Positions 44,130-53,610 are shown, numbered from the stretch's first letter. The stretch: DNA of 64,000 nucleotides from Alloprevotella sp. oral taxon 473 str. F0040 (GCF_000318095.2 NZ_KB290717.1:37058-101057); one strand, 5' to 3'. The notes: generated from the letters alone by a model not told the origin. Translations and numbers: made by a program.

Positions 44130-45338
44130 TTGCACATGCCACACATATCAGAACGCGCCATAGAGATGCCGCAATCGCCCATCCGAAAATTGGCCCCTCT
44201 AGCCACGGAAGCGGAAGCACGTGGCACCAAGATTTATCATCTCAACATTGGACAGCCTGACCTCAAAACTCCAAAGATTGGGTTAGAGGTGTTGCGCAAT
44301 ATAGATCGCAGTGTCCTAGAATATTCTCCTTCTCAAGGATTTCTTTCTTATCGAAAGAAGTTGGTGAAGTATTATGCTGCTTACGATATTGACCTTACTG
44401 TTGATGATATTATCATCACTACAGGAGGGTCAGAAGCGGTACTCTTTGCTTTTCTCTCGTGTCTGAATCCTGGTGACGAGATTATAGTACCTGAGCCTGC
44501 GTATGCCAATTATATGGCTTTCGCTATCTCGGCTGGGGCGAAGATTCGTACGATTCCCACTACAATAGAAGATGGTTTTGCTTTACCAGCTGTGGAGAAG
44601 TTTGAAGAACTTATTAACGAACACACGCGAGCTATCTTAATTTGCAACCCAAACAACCCTACGGGCTATCTCTATACCCGACGTGAGATGAACCAAATCC
44701 GAGATCTTGTCAAGAAATATGATCTTTATCTCTTCTCTGATGAGGTGTATCGTGAGTTTATCTACACGGGGTCACCGTATATTAGTGCGTGTCATTTAGA
44801 AGATGTGGAGCAGAATGTCGTGCTTATTGATTCTGTATCGAAGCGATACTCAGAATGTGGTATTAGAGTGGGAGCACTCATCACGAAGAACAAGGAAGTG
44901 CGCAATGCAGTCATGAAATTCTGCCAAGCTCGTTTGTCTCCTCCTCTTTTAGGTCAATTAGTAGCAGAAGCATCAATTGACACTCCTAAAGAGTATATGC
45001 GTGAAATGTACGACGAATATGTGGAACGTCGAAATTGCTTGATAGACGGCTTGAATCGAATTCCTGGTGTGTATAGCCCTATTCCTATGGGAGCCTTTTA
45101 TACTGTAGCTCGTCTTCCAGTAGATGATGCTGAGAAATTTTGCGCTTGGTGCTTAAGTGACTTCAACTATGAAGGAGAAACAGTGATGCTTGCCCCAGCT
45201 GCTGGATTCTATACCACGCCTGGAGCAGGAAAAGACCAAGTGCGTATAGCGTACGTTCTCAATAAAGAAGATTTAGCTCGTGCACTTGTGGTGCTTAAAC
45301 ATGCTTTAGAGGCCTATCCTGGCCGAGTGGAAGCCTAA
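44130..45338 (+). CDS. Class I/II PLP-dependent aminotransferase
   Basis: Fold type I aminotransferase of 402 residues (aspartate-aminotransferase-like). PLP contacts are visible in ITTGGSEAVLFAF, ICNPNNPTGYLYTR, LFSDEVYREFIY and the Schiff-base Lys in LIDSVSKRYSECGIRVG; the substrate-binding Arg is in QVRIAYVLN. ATG at 44136 is an alternative start. The amino acid substrate is not evident; similar Bacteroidales proteins are annotated simply as aminotransferases. Confidence 0.9.
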   Translation: MHMPHISERAIEMPQSPIRKLAPLATEAEARGTKIYHLNIGQPDLKTPKIGLEVLRNIDRSVLEYSPSQGFLSYRKKLVKYYAAYDIDLTVDDIIITTGGSEAVLFAFLSCLNPGDEIIVPEPAYANYMAFAISAGAKIRTIPTTIEDGFALPAVEKFEELINEHTRAILICNPNNPTGYLYTRREMNQIRDLVKKYDLYLFSDEVYREFIYTGSPYISACHLEDVEQNVVLIDSVSKRYSECGIRVGALITKNKEVRNAVMKFCQARLSPPLLGQLVAEASIDTPKEYMREMYDEYVERRNCLIDGLNRIPGVYSPIPMGAFYTVARLPVDDAEKFCAWCLSDFNYEGETVMLAPAAGFYTTPGAGKDQVRIAYVLNKEDLARALVVLKHALEAYPGRVEA

Positions 45339-45439
45339 GCGGTTGTATCCCATAGACTGCTTATCATAATCTTCATTAGAAGATAATAGGGATTGTCCAT
45401 TGAATAAGGAAATATGTCACAATAAAGAATTAGGATGCT

Positions 45440-46726
45440 ATGAATTTTCCTTTCTTTGTTGCACGGCGATTCTTTAGCAATGTAGGTGCTGAGCAACGCC
45501 GTGCTTCTCATCTCACCACCACAATAGCCACTACAGGAGTGGCTATTGGCCTCATTGTGATGCTACTCTCAGTCTGCATCATTCTAGGATTTAAGCAAGT
45601 AATCACTAAAAAGGTGGAAGGATTTGGGAGTCACATTGAGATACTTGATGTAAGTTCATTGGCAGCTCCCGATGCTTATCCGGTTCATGCTGATGCTTCT
45701 TTGCTGAAAGGGCTGAAGAGTTTGCCAGAAGTGCGTAGTGTGTCGCCCATAGCACAAAAGATGGGAATTTTGAAGACCAAGAATGACTATATGGGCATCA
45801 CTCTAAAAGGTATTCCATCGGACTATGATACCACTTTTCTCGCTAGTAGTTTAGTGGAAGGTCGTTTGCCTAAGCGTGTGAGGGAAGAGGGCCGTTCGTC
45901 TAATGCTGAAGAGGGGAGCGTGTCCTCGGCGAGTAATGAGATTCTTTTGTCACGCCGGCAGGCAGACGAGCTGAATTTGAAAGTTGGTGATCGAGTATTT
46001 GCCTATTTCTTTGAAGAAACCATCAAGATGCGTCGTTTCAAAGTGTGCGGCATATACCAGTCCAATATGGCAATCTTTGATAAAACTTTCGTCATCTCAG
46101 ACCTCAATACGGTGCGCAAGCTCAATCATTGGGAAGGAGATGAGGCTAGTGTCATTGAAGTACGTTTGAAAGGGATGGAATCTATAGAGCAAACGCTGCC
46201 ACAAGTGGAAAGTCTTTGCAAACAACTCAATGATGAAAGCTCAAAAGACCGTAAGGCTTTCAGTATAGTCGAGCATTATGCCTCAGTCTTCTCATGGCTG
46301 CAATTGCTAGACTTTAATATGATTGTGATTTTAGTCTTGATGCTGTGTGTATCTGGCTTTACAATGGTGAGTGGTTTGTTTATTCTCATTCTAGAACGTA
46401 CGCAAACAATAGGTGTCCTAAAAGCAATGGGAGCAACCAATACCAAGATTCGCAATGTTTTCCTTCATTTTGCAGGGTTCATCATTGTACGTGGCTTAGT
46501 AATTGGAGATATAGTGGCTCTAAGCTTGTTGTTTGCGCAGCAAAGGTTTGGATTTATACACTTAGATCCTGCTAATTACTATGTAGAAACAGTGCCAGTT
46601 GAGATAAATGTTTGGGCTTTAGGTTTAGTGAATGTCGGAACTTTAGTACTTACAACCTTGGCATTAGTACTTCCTAGCTATATGGTATCGCGTATTCAAC
46701 CCTCGAAAGCCATCAAATTTGAGTAG
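45440..46726 (+). CDS. FtsX/LolE-like ABC transporter permease
   Basis: Inner-membrane permease of 428 residues with the MacB/LolE topology: helix near residue 28-55 (TTGVAIGLIVMLLSVCIILG), a large periplasmic domain (about 56-290), then three C-terminal helices (residues about 300-330, 345-370, 395-415). The start MNFPFFVARRFF is the typical LolE-like opening and the end PSYMVSRIQPSKAIKFE is also usual. By analogy it extracts lipoproteins from the inner membrane; the ATPase is not adjacent. Confidence 0.85.
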   Translation: MNFPFFVARRFFSNVGAEQRRASHLTTTIATTGVAIGLIVMLLSVCIILGFKQVITKKVEGFGSHIEILDVSSLAAPDAYPVHADASLLKGLKSLPEVRSVSPIAQKMGILKTKNDYMGITLKGIPSDYDTTFLASSLVEGRLPKRVREEGRSSNAEEGSVSSASNEILLSRRQADELNLKVGDRVFAYFFEETIKMRRFKVCGIYQSNMAIFDKTFVISDLNTVRKLNHWEGDEASVIEVRLKGMESIEQTLPQVESLCKQLNDESSKDRKAFSIVEHYASVFSWLQLLDFNMIVILVLMLCVSGFTMVSGLFILILERTQTIGVLKAMGATNTKIRNVFLHFAGFIIVRGLVIGDIVALSLLFAQQRFGFIHLDPANYYVETVPVEINVWALGLVNVGTLVLTTLALVLPSYMVSRIQPSKAIKFE

Positions 46727-46751
46727 TTTCTGAAAGAAATGTCTCAATAAA

Positions 46752-46783
46752 TTTGGTAGATTAGTAAATTATCCGTACTTTTG
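46752..46783 (+). promoter_or_regulatory. Promoter of tRNA-Pro
   Basis: -33 box TTTG (46752-46755) and -7 box TACTTTTG (46776-46783), spacing 20 nt; 20 nt before the tRNA. Confidence 0.85.
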
Positions 46784-46803
46784 CACTCGGTTAAAGATAA
46801 CCG

Positions 46804-46876
46804 CGGGGCGTAGCGCAGTTGGTAGCGCACCTGGTTTGGGACCAGGGGGTCGCAGGTTCGAATCCTGTCGCCCCGA
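46804..46876 (+). tRNA. tRNA-Pro (TGG)
   Basis: 73 nt cloverleaf: acceptor CGGGGCG/CGCCCCG, anticodon stem CCTGG/CCAGG with loop TTTGGGA (anticodon TGG), T loop TTCGAAT. CCA not encoded. Confidence 0.97.
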
Positions 46877-46971
46877 CGCATTTATCATAATCGAAGGACA
46901 TAGGCAAATCAGCAATAGATTTCTAAGAAGTTCTAATGCGACATTGTCTCCATCGATTTCAATTATTTATA

Positions 46972-47001
46972 ATAGGCGACTGAGGCAACTCAGTCGCCTA
47001 T
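46972..47001 (+). terminator. Terminator after tRNA-Pro
   Basis: Perfect 13-bp arms ATAGGCGACTGAG and complement with a GCAA tetraloop, followed by TGTTGTTTG. Confidence 0.8.
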
Positions 47002-47110
47002 GTTGTTTGCCTTGTGTGGAATAGTCACAACCTAGCTCCTTTTTAATACTTGTATCTCGAAAAAAAGTAGATTTACACCTTGATTCTCAAATATCTTAAA
47101 ACAACAAGTT

Positions 47111-48508
47111 ATGGAATATCGCATTGAGAAAGACACCCTAGGTGAGGTAAAAGTACCTGCCGACAAACTTTGGGGTGCACAAACAGAACGCTCTCGCAAT
47201 AATTTCAAGATTGGAATCCCTGCATCGATGCCACACGAAATCATAGAAGGTTTTGCTTTCCTCAAAAAAGGTGCCGCCTATGCTAATCATGCTCTGGGAG
47301 TCCTCTCTGTAGAAAAGCGTGATCTCATTGCACAGGTTTGCGATGAAATCCTTGATGGCAAACTCTACGATCAGTTCCCACTAGTGATTTGGCAAACAGG
47401 TTCTGGCACGCAAAGCAACATGAACGTCAATGAAGTCATTGCAAACCGTGCTCATCAGTTAGCAGGAAAAGTCATTGGAGAGGGAGAGAAGACGTTACTT
47501 CCGAATGATGATGTGAATAAATCTCAGTCTTCTAATGACACCTTCCCTACAGGAATGCACATTGCTTGCTACAAAAAGATAGTGGAAGTGACACTTCCTG
47601 GCTTGCGTAAGCTCCAAACTGCCCTGGAAGCCAAAGCTGAGGCAATGAAAGAGGTCGTGAAGATAGGACGAACGCACTTAATGGATGCAACCCCCTTAAC
47701 TTTGGGGCAAGAGTTTAGTGGTTATGCGGCTCAAGTAGGTCACGGTATTCGGGCTATAGAACACACTTTGCCTCATCTCTCTGAGTTAGCCTTAGGAGGT
47801 ACTGCTGTCGGAACAGGACTCAACACCCCTAAAGATTATGACGTTACTGTTGCGCGTTACATTGCTAAGTTTACGGGGCTACCTTTTGTGACAGCTGAGA
47901 ATAAATTTGAAGCACTTGCGGCCCACGATGCTGTTGTAGAAACCCATGGTGCTTTGAAGCAAGTGGCTGTTTCTTTGAATAAGATCGCAAATGACATTCG
48001 TCTTCTTGCTTCTGGCCCTAGAAGTGGAATTGGTGAAATTATTATTCCAGCCAATGAGCCAGGCTCTTCTATTATGCCCGGTAAGGTGAATCCAACGCAG
48101 GCCGAGGCGCTGACAATGGTTTGCGCTCAGGTGATTGGTAATGATGCCGCAATTACGGTTGGAGGAATGCAAGGACATTTCGAACTTAATGTTTTTAAAC
48201 CAGTAATGGCTGCTAATTTTCTGCATAGTGCTCAACTCCTAGGCGATGCAGCTGTATCGTTCACAGAACATCTTGTCGTTGGAATCGAGCCAAATCATTC
48301 GCGCATTAAAGAATTGCTCAATAATAGTTTGATGCTTGTAACTGCTCTCAATACAAAGATTGGATATTACAAAGCAGCAGAAATAGCTCAAACAGCGCAT
48401 AAGAATGGGACGACTTTGAAAGAAGAAGCTGTGCGTTTGGGGTACGTCACGGAGAAGGAATTTGATACATGGGTACGTCCTGAAGATATGACTCAGCCGC
48501 TCAACTAA
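47111..48508 (+). CDS. fumC: Fumarate hydratase class II
   Basis: Iron-independent fumarase of 465 residues, interconverting fumarate and malate. Start [20 protein letters not shown] matches the family. The three signature regions are [40 protein letters not shown] and [15 protein letters not shown], with the catalytic Ser and Lys intact. The end [10 protein letters not shown] is standard for FumC rather than aspartase. Single-gene unit followed by a long hairpin terminator. Confidence 0.96.
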   Translation: MEYRIEKDTLGEVKVPADKLWGAQTERSRNNFKIGIPASMPHEIIEGFAFLKKGAAYANHALGVLSVEKRDLIAQVCDEILDGKLYDQFPLVIWQTGSGTQSNMNVNEVIANRAHQLAGKVIGEGEKTLLPNDDVNKSQSSNDTFPTGMHIACYKKIVEVTLPGLRKLQTALEAKAEAMKEVVKIGRTHLMDATPLTLGQEFSGYAAQVGHGIRAIEHTLPHLSELALGGTAVGTGLNTPKDYDVTVARYIAKFTGLPFVTAENKFEALAAHDAVVETHGALKQVAVSLNKIANDIRLLASGPRSGIGEIIIPANEPGSSIMPGKVNPTQAEALTMVCAQVIGNDAAITVGGMQGHFELNVFKPVMAANFLHSAQLLGDAAVSFTEHLVVGIEPNHSRIKELLNNSLMLVTALNTKIGYYKAAEIAQTAHKNGTTLKEEAVRLGYVTEKEFDTWVRPEDMTQPLN

Positions 48509-48553
48509 TACCGCGTTCATCTACAAAATGTTTTCCCATTAAATCTACCATTT

Positions 48554-48622
48554 AGCTTTCCCAGAAGGTGACTAAAGAGATACGCTATACCTCAGACTAG
48601 TCGCTTTTTGGGAAAGCTTTTA
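48554..48622 (+). terminator. Long hairpin terminator after fumC
   Basis: About 21 paired bases including G-U pairs: AGCTTTCCCAGAAGGTGAC from 48554 pairs with a segment ending at 48618, followed by TTTTAT. Confidence 0.8.
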
Positions 48623-48756
48623 TGGGTTCTAACAGTTGTTATCCTTAAAGTGTTGCCATAATTCGGTGTCTACTTGTGAGCTTTGCATATTTTACAATCA
48701 AGAGTACGTATATCTTCTTCGGAAAATCGTAACTTTGTAGTTCTAACACCTATCGC

Positions 48757-49662
48757 ATGCATCGAATTTTACTATATTGCGTGGTTCTTTGTTTGAGCCA
48801 CTTGTCTGTCTTTGCCCAAGCAGAGGCTTATCGTCAGTATATCGAGACGTATAAGTCCATGGCTATAGATCAAATGTTGCGCTATCGTATCCCAGCGAGT
48901 ATAACCTTGGCACAAGGTCTCCTAGAGAGTAATGCTGGTCGCTCAACGTTGGCAACCCAAGCCAATAATCATTTTGGTATTAAAACTGGGGGCACATGGA
49001 CGGGACCTTTTGTCTTACGCACAGACGATGCCCCTAATGAGCAATTTAGAAAATATACTTCTGTAGCAGAGAGTTATGAGGACCATTCGCTCTTCTTAGT
49101 TGGGCGCAGACGTTATAGCCCACTTTTTTTTCTCGATTTATATGATTATCGGGGATGGGCGAGAGGATTGAAAGAGTGTGGTTATGCCACAAATCCCAGA
49201 TATGCAGAGTTGCTCATAGGAGTCATAGAACGATACGACTTGGTACAGTACGATCGTTATCAGCGCAGCCATGAGAGCCATTACCAAAGAGAAATCGAAC
49301 AAAGGGCAGAACTAGCTGCACGACGTCTATATCTCTGCAATGACCTCGTTTATGTTGTGGTTGGTCCAGGAGATTCGTTTGAGAGTATAGCCCGAGATAT
49401 GCGGCTTTCAGAGCGTAAGCTTCGCAATTATAATGAGGTGGATAAGCATTATCAATTGACACGTGGAGAAGTCGTTTATCTCACTAAGAAGAAAAGTCGC
49501 GTAGCCAAGCCTATTCGTGATACTTATCATGTAGTTGTAGCAGGTGAATCTATGTATAGCATTGCTCAACGATATGGTATTAAACTCCATAAATTGTATA
49601 AATGGAACAATCTGCCTCCAACCTATACTCCTCAAGTTGGAGCTGCTCTATTACTGAGATAA
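48757..49662 (+). CDS. Exported glucosaminidase with two LysM repeats
   Basis: Peptidoglycan hydrolase of 301 residues. Signal peptide MHRILLYCVVLCLSHLSVFA, then a FlgJ/LytG-type glucosaminidase domain (about residues 25-165) with LAQGLLESNAGRSTLATQAN (catalytic Glu in LLESNAG) and NHFGIKT. Two LysM repeats follow, at about 195-240 (YVVVGPGDSFESIARDM) and 255-301 (YHVVVAGESMYSIAQRYG). A -7-like TAACTTTG lies at 48730-48737. Role in wall turnover or division is likely. Confidence 0.92.
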   Translation: MHRILLYCVVLCLSHLSVFAQAEAYRQYIETYKSMAIDQMLRYRIPASITLAQGLLESNAGRSTLATQANNHFGIKTGGTWTGPFVLRTDDAPNEQFRKYTSVAESYEDHSLFLVGRRRYSPLFFLDLYDYRGWARGLKECGYATNPRYAELLIGVIERYDLVQYDRYQRSHESHYQREIEQRAELAARRLYLCNDLVYVVVGPGDSFESIARDMRLSERKLRNYNEVDKHYQLTRGEVVYLTKKKSRVAKPIRDTYHVVVAGESMYSIAQRYGIKLHKLYKWNNLPPTYTPQVGAALLLR

Positions 49663-49672
49663 GGGATAATCT

Positions 49673-49715
49673 AAAAAGCATTGAAGAAATATTCTAGTTT
49701 CTTCAATGCTTTTTC
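49673..49715. terminator. Bidirectional terminator
   Basis: Perfect 17-bp arms (49673-49689 and 49698-49714), 8-nt loop, between convergent genes. Confidence 0.95.
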
Positions 49716-49754
49716 TATGTGGTTGTGTCATAAATCTAGACCCACAACGACAAT

Positions 49755-50429
49755 TCACTCTGCAAATTGTGCAACTGCAAAGGCGCAGTCCATGAAACGC
49801 CCAGCTTCAATGAGTACATCCCTCTGTAAAGTGGGCAACTCCACCATGATTTGGCCATCTTTGTAGTATAATCTCATTTGATCTAGAAAAAGAAGGCCAG
49901 GATGATTGCATAACTTATAGGTTGCTTCTTTGGCGCACCATAATGCTGTGGGAGTAAGGGTAGGAGAGAGTAGCCGTTGCTCTTCTGCGGATAAGAACTT
50001 GTGTTGCACCCGTGCTGCCTTCTCGCTGATAACTTCTAAGTCTAATCCTATAGGCTGTAAATTTGTTCCTAAGGCTATGGCCACCCATTGGTGAGAGTGA
50101 GAGATGCTTAAAGTTGGGAACACCCTTTTTTCATTTGGTTTGAAACGTATGTCCTCAAGTGAAGCATAATCCTCTTGGCTGACGAGAAAAGGAGCACCAT
50201 GTTCGTTATATGCTATCCCTATGTTGTCGCCCAGTATATCATGCATGAGCAGTCGAGTAGCTAACCACTCACGCTGACGTTGCATAGAACGAAATTGTTG
50301 CACTTGCGAAGCGTAGTCAAGGTGAGTGGGCAACAGTGCCAACAATTGCTCGGGCGACTCTGTGAGTTGCCACAACCAAATGTTGGCACTGCGGGAAGAA
50401 AGAGAAGTATATTTAGGCATAAACCTCAA
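49755..50429 (-). CDS. 4'-phosphopantetheinyl transferase superfamily protein
   Basis: Transfers the phosphopantetheine arm of CoA to carrier proteins. Sfp/HetI-like of 224 residues. Magnesium-binding motifs GLDLEVISEKAARV and WCAKEATYKL are intact, and SISHSHQWVAIAL precedes them. ATG at 50420 (MPKYTSLSS) is an alternative start. No carrier-protein gene is adjacent, so it probably serves the fatty-acid ACP or an unlinked pathway. Confidence 0.9.
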   Translation of the reverse strand: MRFMPKYTSLSSRSANIWLWQLTESPEQLLALLPTHLDYASQVQQFRSMQRQREWLATRLLMHDILGDNIGIAYNEHGAPFLVSQEDYASLEDIRFKPNEKRVFPTLSISHSHQWVAIALGTNLQPIGLDLEVISEKAARVQHKFLSAEEQRLLSPTLTPTALWCAKEATYKLCNHPGLLFLDQMRLYYKDGQIMVELPTLQRDVLIEAGRFMDCAFAVAQFAE

Positions 50430-50495
50430 TCAGTCCATGAAACAATAATGCGATGCAGAAGTCTTCAAACACCAAAGCCCGTATAATCTGTAGCC

Positions 50496-50888
50496 TTAAA
50501 ATGGGGCTTCTGTTTTTGAGGCTTCAGGAGTAGAAGGAGTATTAGCTGTAGAACTTTGGCTTTTCGGAGTAAGCATCTCCATGTTGTTCACCCATATTTC
50601 TGTGATGTAGCGCACAATACCTTGATGATCTGTGTAGTTACGAGTTCGTAGCTCTCCTTCTACGTATAGTTTGTCGCCTTTTCTCACATAGCGTTCCACC
50701 ACCTCTGCTATTTTTCTCCAGAAAAGGAGATTATGCCATTCGGCACGATCTGGCACCTGAGTACCATTGGGGAGAGTATAGCCAGGAGTATTTGTAGCTA
50801 AGACCACCTTAGCGGTGCAGACTCCATTGTCGATGTAACGTATTTCAGGGTCTTTGCCCACGTTGCCAATGAGCATTACTTTATTCAT
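50496..50888 (-). CDS. ssb: Single-stranded DNA-binding protein
   Basis: OB-fold protein of 130 residues that coats single-stranded DNA. It begins MNKVMLIGNVGKDPEIRYI and includes the WHNLLFWRKIAEVVERYVRK core and KLYVEGELRTRNYTD. A short Ser/Thr/Pro-rich tail ends in KTEAPF, keeping the acidic-hydrophobic Pro-Phe tip used for partner binding, though less acidic than in Escherichia coli. It may be cotranscribed with the PPTase gene 66 bp downstream. Confidence 0.95.
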   Translation of the reverse strand: MNKVMLIGNVGKDPEIRYIDNGVCTAKVVLATNTPGYTLPNGTQVPDRAEWHNLLFWRKIAEVVERYVRKGDKLYVEGELRTRNYTDHQGIVRYITEIWVNNMEMLTPKSQSSTANTPSTPEASKTEAPF

Positions 50889-50991
50889 TGCGTAAGATTC
50901 CTTTAAACAAAGCCTTGCCTAGATTGCTCTTCGCAGAAGCTCTGCATAAGCATCTAAGGAAGTGTGATTTGTATCTATTGTGAGGTAAGTC

Positions 50992-51465
50992 TTAACGGAT
51001 GCGATCAGCAGAGCGGAGTAGAGCTTGGTCACGACGCATTGCACGCAAAGCCATAATGCCTAGTACAAAGGCGATGGCGGGGAATAGGGTACCCAGCTGA
51101 GGTATATTGCCCGATAGTTGCTGAGTGGTGCTCATATCATAGATAATGAAACCTAGAAAAGCCAAATAAGCTACTGTACTGAAAAGTGCTAATACAACGA
51201 GAGTAATGGCTTTACCCAACTTTCTGAAAGAGAAGAAAGACCAACCATAAAGAACTATGGAAAGTGCAGCAAAGAAACTCAGGACAACGGGGTAGAGCAT
51301 AGGAGCTGAATAACCTGGCTGCGAGGTGCTGATACCATAATTGTAGAGTAAATAGCTACTTTGTACTTCTGTGCCAATACTCCAAGCCCAAACGGGAAGG
51401 AAAAATGTGAGGGTCAAAACTGTGATGGCTAGAAGGAGATAGATAGATTGGATACGTTGAATCAT
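50992..51465 (-). CDS. DUF4293 membrane protein
   Basis: Small membrane protein of about 157 residues, family DUF4293, function unknown. From the ATG at 51465 (MIQRIQSIYLLLAITVL) it shows four hydrophobic segments (about residues 7-26, 55-73, 80-103, 122-140) and a basic C-terminus (MRRDQALLRSADRIR). In Bacteroidota it commonly follows rpoZ, as here. Confidence 0.88.
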   Translation of the reverse strand: MIQRIQSIYLLLAITVLTLTFFLPVWAWSIGTEVQSSYLLYNYGISTSQPGYSAPMLYPVVLSFFAALSIVLYGWSFFSFRKLGKAITLVVLALFSTVAYLAFLGFIIYDMSTTQQLSGNIPQLGTLFPAIAFVLGIMALRAMRRDQALLRSADRIR

Positions 51466-51634
51466 GGAGAATAATGATAAGTCTGTAGGATAAGGAAATA
51501 CTATTCTGCTCATTCAATTGGGCTATGCTAGAAAATATCAATGATGCATTGCATCATAATCCTAGGGAAAAGGGCATTCTAACATAGCATAAAAGGAGCT
51601 TACAAGCTTCCTGTATAATGAGTTGGAAACATGA

Positions 51635-51671
51635 AAGGTCTTTCAGGTCAATGACGACACCGAAAGACCTT
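51635..51671 (-). terminator. Hairpin between rpoZ and DUF4293 gene
   Basis: 10-bp arms AAGGTCTTTC (51635-51644) and complement (51662-51671), with inner GGT/ACC. Only a weak U stretch follows, so it may attenuate rather than end transcription. Confidence 0.55.
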
Positions 51672-51700
51672 CTTCTCGATAGGACAGTAGGGACTACTGT

Positions 51701-52045
51701 TTAGTCTTTATTAAGCTGTTGATTACGTTCCTTATTAGGGTTTTTGAAGTAAACCTTACCGCGAAGGAATTCATCAGCAGCAATCAAAGTTGCCTTAGGT
51801 AGACGTTCGTAGTAACGTGAGATTTCAATTTGCTCACGGTTCTCAAAAGTCTCTTCGAGATTGTCATTGCTAGAGGCAAACTCTTTCAGTTTTTTGTTGA
51901 GATCCTCTTTCATTTGTGCCGAGATTTGGTTGGCACGTTTAGCTATGATCACCAAGCTTTCATAGAGATTGCCTGTATCTTCGGCCAAATCCATGAGATT
52001 GTGAGTCACAGTGTTGGTGGGAGCTTTTGACTTCTTGTAGTCCAT
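51701..52045 (-). CDS. rpoZ: RNA polymerase omega subunit (Bacteroidota type)
   Basis: Small RNA-polymerase subunit of 114 residues. The Bacteroidota variant is longer and divergent from the proteobacterial one. Recognisable core: NTVTHNLMDLAEDTGNLYES, LVIIAKRANQISAQMKEDL and a late ISRYYERLPKATLIAADEFL. It sits between bamD and the DUF4293 gene, the conserved order in this phylum, with gaps of 64 bp to bamD and 235 bp to DUF4293. Confidence 0.9.
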   Translation of the reverse strand: MDYKKSKAPTNTVTHNLMDLAEDTGNLYESLVIIAKRANQISAQMKEDLNKKLKEFASSNDNLEETFENREQIEISRYYERLPKATLIAADEFLRGKVYFKNPNKERNQQLNKD

Positions 52046-52109
52046 GATGTATATAGAGTATTTTTAGATGCAATATTGGGAGAAAGTACAATAATCTTTA
52101 TGACGACCC

Positions 52110-52958
52110 TTAAGATTGTGCTATGTTTTGTGGTTTCGCCATAAAGGCTTTGGCACGATTGAAGAGTAGAGTAGCTTTAGGTAAGAACTTAGATTTCGGA
52201 TATTCATTGACGAAACCATAGTACTCGTCAATGGCGTTTTGGAAACGTTCTGTCTTTTTGGACTCTACACTTTGTTCTGCTAGTTCAAACTTGGCACGAA
52301 GGATGAGGATAGCAAAGTCTTCTCGCCGTTCACTATAAGGAAAATCACTGATGGCATTTTGCGCTGTCACTACACATGCCTCATAGTTGTTACCGCTACT
52401 GCTGCTACTACTAGTTCCAAAGTAGGTGCCTAAATCGAAATACAGTTTTGCAGCTGCGTATTCTTTCTCGATGAGCTTGTCCTGCATCACAAAGATGAGA
52501 CGCGTAGCTTCCTTGCGGTATCTGCTATCTGGGAAATCTTCCGTGAACTTTTGGAATTCAGTGATTGCTTTATATGTGTCACTTTGATCCAATTCTGGCT
52601 CGGGAGTATTTTCATACAAGGCTAATCCTGAATAAAAGTGAGCTTCCTGCACATAGTATCCACGGGGATAGGTCTCATAATACTTCTTGAAATAGCCTGC
52701 AGCTGCACTGTATTCTTTGTCGCGGTAGGCAGACATTCCAAGTAAGAAAAGAGCTTCTTCGGCGCGGTCCGTTCCTTTAGCACCAGCGATGAGGTCGGTG
52801 AGCAGTGTACTAGCCTTGGTATAGCTACCAGCATAGTAGTATTGTTTCGCTGCTTCGTATCTTTGGGTGTAATCGCTAGATTGCAGCAACTTTTCATAGT
52901 CGGAGCATGATGCGAGAACCGCAACCATGAGAAGCAGCAGGAGGAGAGTCTTCTTCAT
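52110..52958 (-). CDS. bamD: Outer-membrane assembly lipoprotein BamD
   Basis: Lipoprotein of the BAM complex that inserts barrel proteins in the outer membrane. 282 residues with lipobox VLASC (Cys18). TPR-like repeats occupy the rest: YTQRYEAAKQYYYAGSYTKA, AEEALFLLGMSAYRDKEYSA, YFKKYYETYPRGYY, AITEFQKFTEDFPDSRYRKE. A Ser-rich insertion (FGTSSSSSSGNN) near residue 190 is unusual. Promoter at 52977-53007 gives a short leader; rpoZ and DUF4293 follow. Confidence 0.93.
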   Translation of the reverse strand: MKKTLLLLLLMVAVLASCSDYEKLLQSSDYTQRYEAAKQYYYAGSYTKASTLLTDLIAGAKGTDRAEEALFLLGMSAYRDKEYSAAAGYFKKYYETYPRGYYVQEAHFYSGLALYENTPEPELDQSDTYKAITEFQKFTEDFPDSRYRKEATRLIFVMQDKLIEKEYAAAKLYFDLGTYFGTSSSSSSGNNYEACVVTAQNAISDFPYSERREDFAILILRAKFELAEQSVESKKTERFQNAIDEYYGFVNEYPKSKFLPKATLLFNRAKAFMAKPQNIAQS

Positions 52959-52976
52959 GATACACTATTTAGGGTG

Positions 52977-53007
52977 CAAATTTACACATTTCTGGTGAGG
53001 GTGCAAA
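52977..53007 (-). promoter_or_regulatory. Promoter of bamD-rpoZ
   Basis: Minus-strand -7 box TAAATTTG (52977-52984) and -33 box TTTG (53004-53007), spacing 19 nt. Confidence 0.75.
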
Positions 53008-53266
53008 ACATTTTAGGACGTATTTTGGAGTAGGCACTGATTTATGATAGGCCTGTTAGAATATAGAGCATCCTCGTATGGGAAGGTTAAGCATAAGTGG
53101 TATATTAATGCGATTATCTTTAAGCATCTTTGTTATGAACTAAAGTGTTAAAATCACGAATCATCAAGACAAATTCGTGTGTCTAATGAGGTATGATTTC
53201 ACGATTATTTAGTAGAATCTTCAAGTGAACGTTGATGAATTTTGAGATATGCTCCAAGGGAAGTTG

Positions 53267-53357
53267 GAACATCTCCGACATTTTCCGAAACATCTCGGAC
53301 ATTTCCCAGCTATTACTCGGAGATAATTTGATTTTCTTCGGAAAACATACTCGGACT
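53267..53357. repeat. CGGA-type intergenic repeat cluster C
   Basis: Six CCGA or CGGA cores in 90 bp, within a 698-bp gap without genes (52959-53656). Two nearly identical 20-nt units stand in tandem, AACATCTCCGACATTTTCC and AACATCTCGGACATTTCC, followed by TTACTCGGAGATAA, TTCTTCGGAAAA and ATACTCGGACTT. The 119-codon minus frame crossing it has no recognisable domain. Confidence 0.6.
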
Positions 53358-53575
53358 TCATGGGGCACATGTCTAGAAACTCTGACTTAACCGCTATAGA
53401 TGAGATAATTATTGAGGGAACAAAGGAGGAAAAGAAGATTGTAGGCTGTCTTATAAGTTGGAGTGAGTTTGACGAGCAATGTATATCTATTATCTCAGTG
53501 TTAAAAGCGAGGGAAGAATGAGTATGAAAAATCTCGTGAAAGGAAGGCACGCAAGAGTGGTTATATGCAGTAAGA

Positions 53576-53610
53576 CACAAAATGAGAGAAACTCTTTAGA
53601 AGTTTCTCTC
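53576..53610 (-). terminator. Terminator after the HtrA gene region, minus strand orientation possible
   Basis: 10-bp arms GAGAGAAACT (53584-53593) and complement (53601-53610). On the minus strand it is followed by CATTTTGTG. It lies on the 3' side of htrA (stop at 53657). Confidence 0.7.

Noticed and set aside
53221..53580. 119-codon minus-strand frame
   Set aside because: It runs across the CGGA repeat cluster, shows no signal or domain and is compositionally unlike neighbours.
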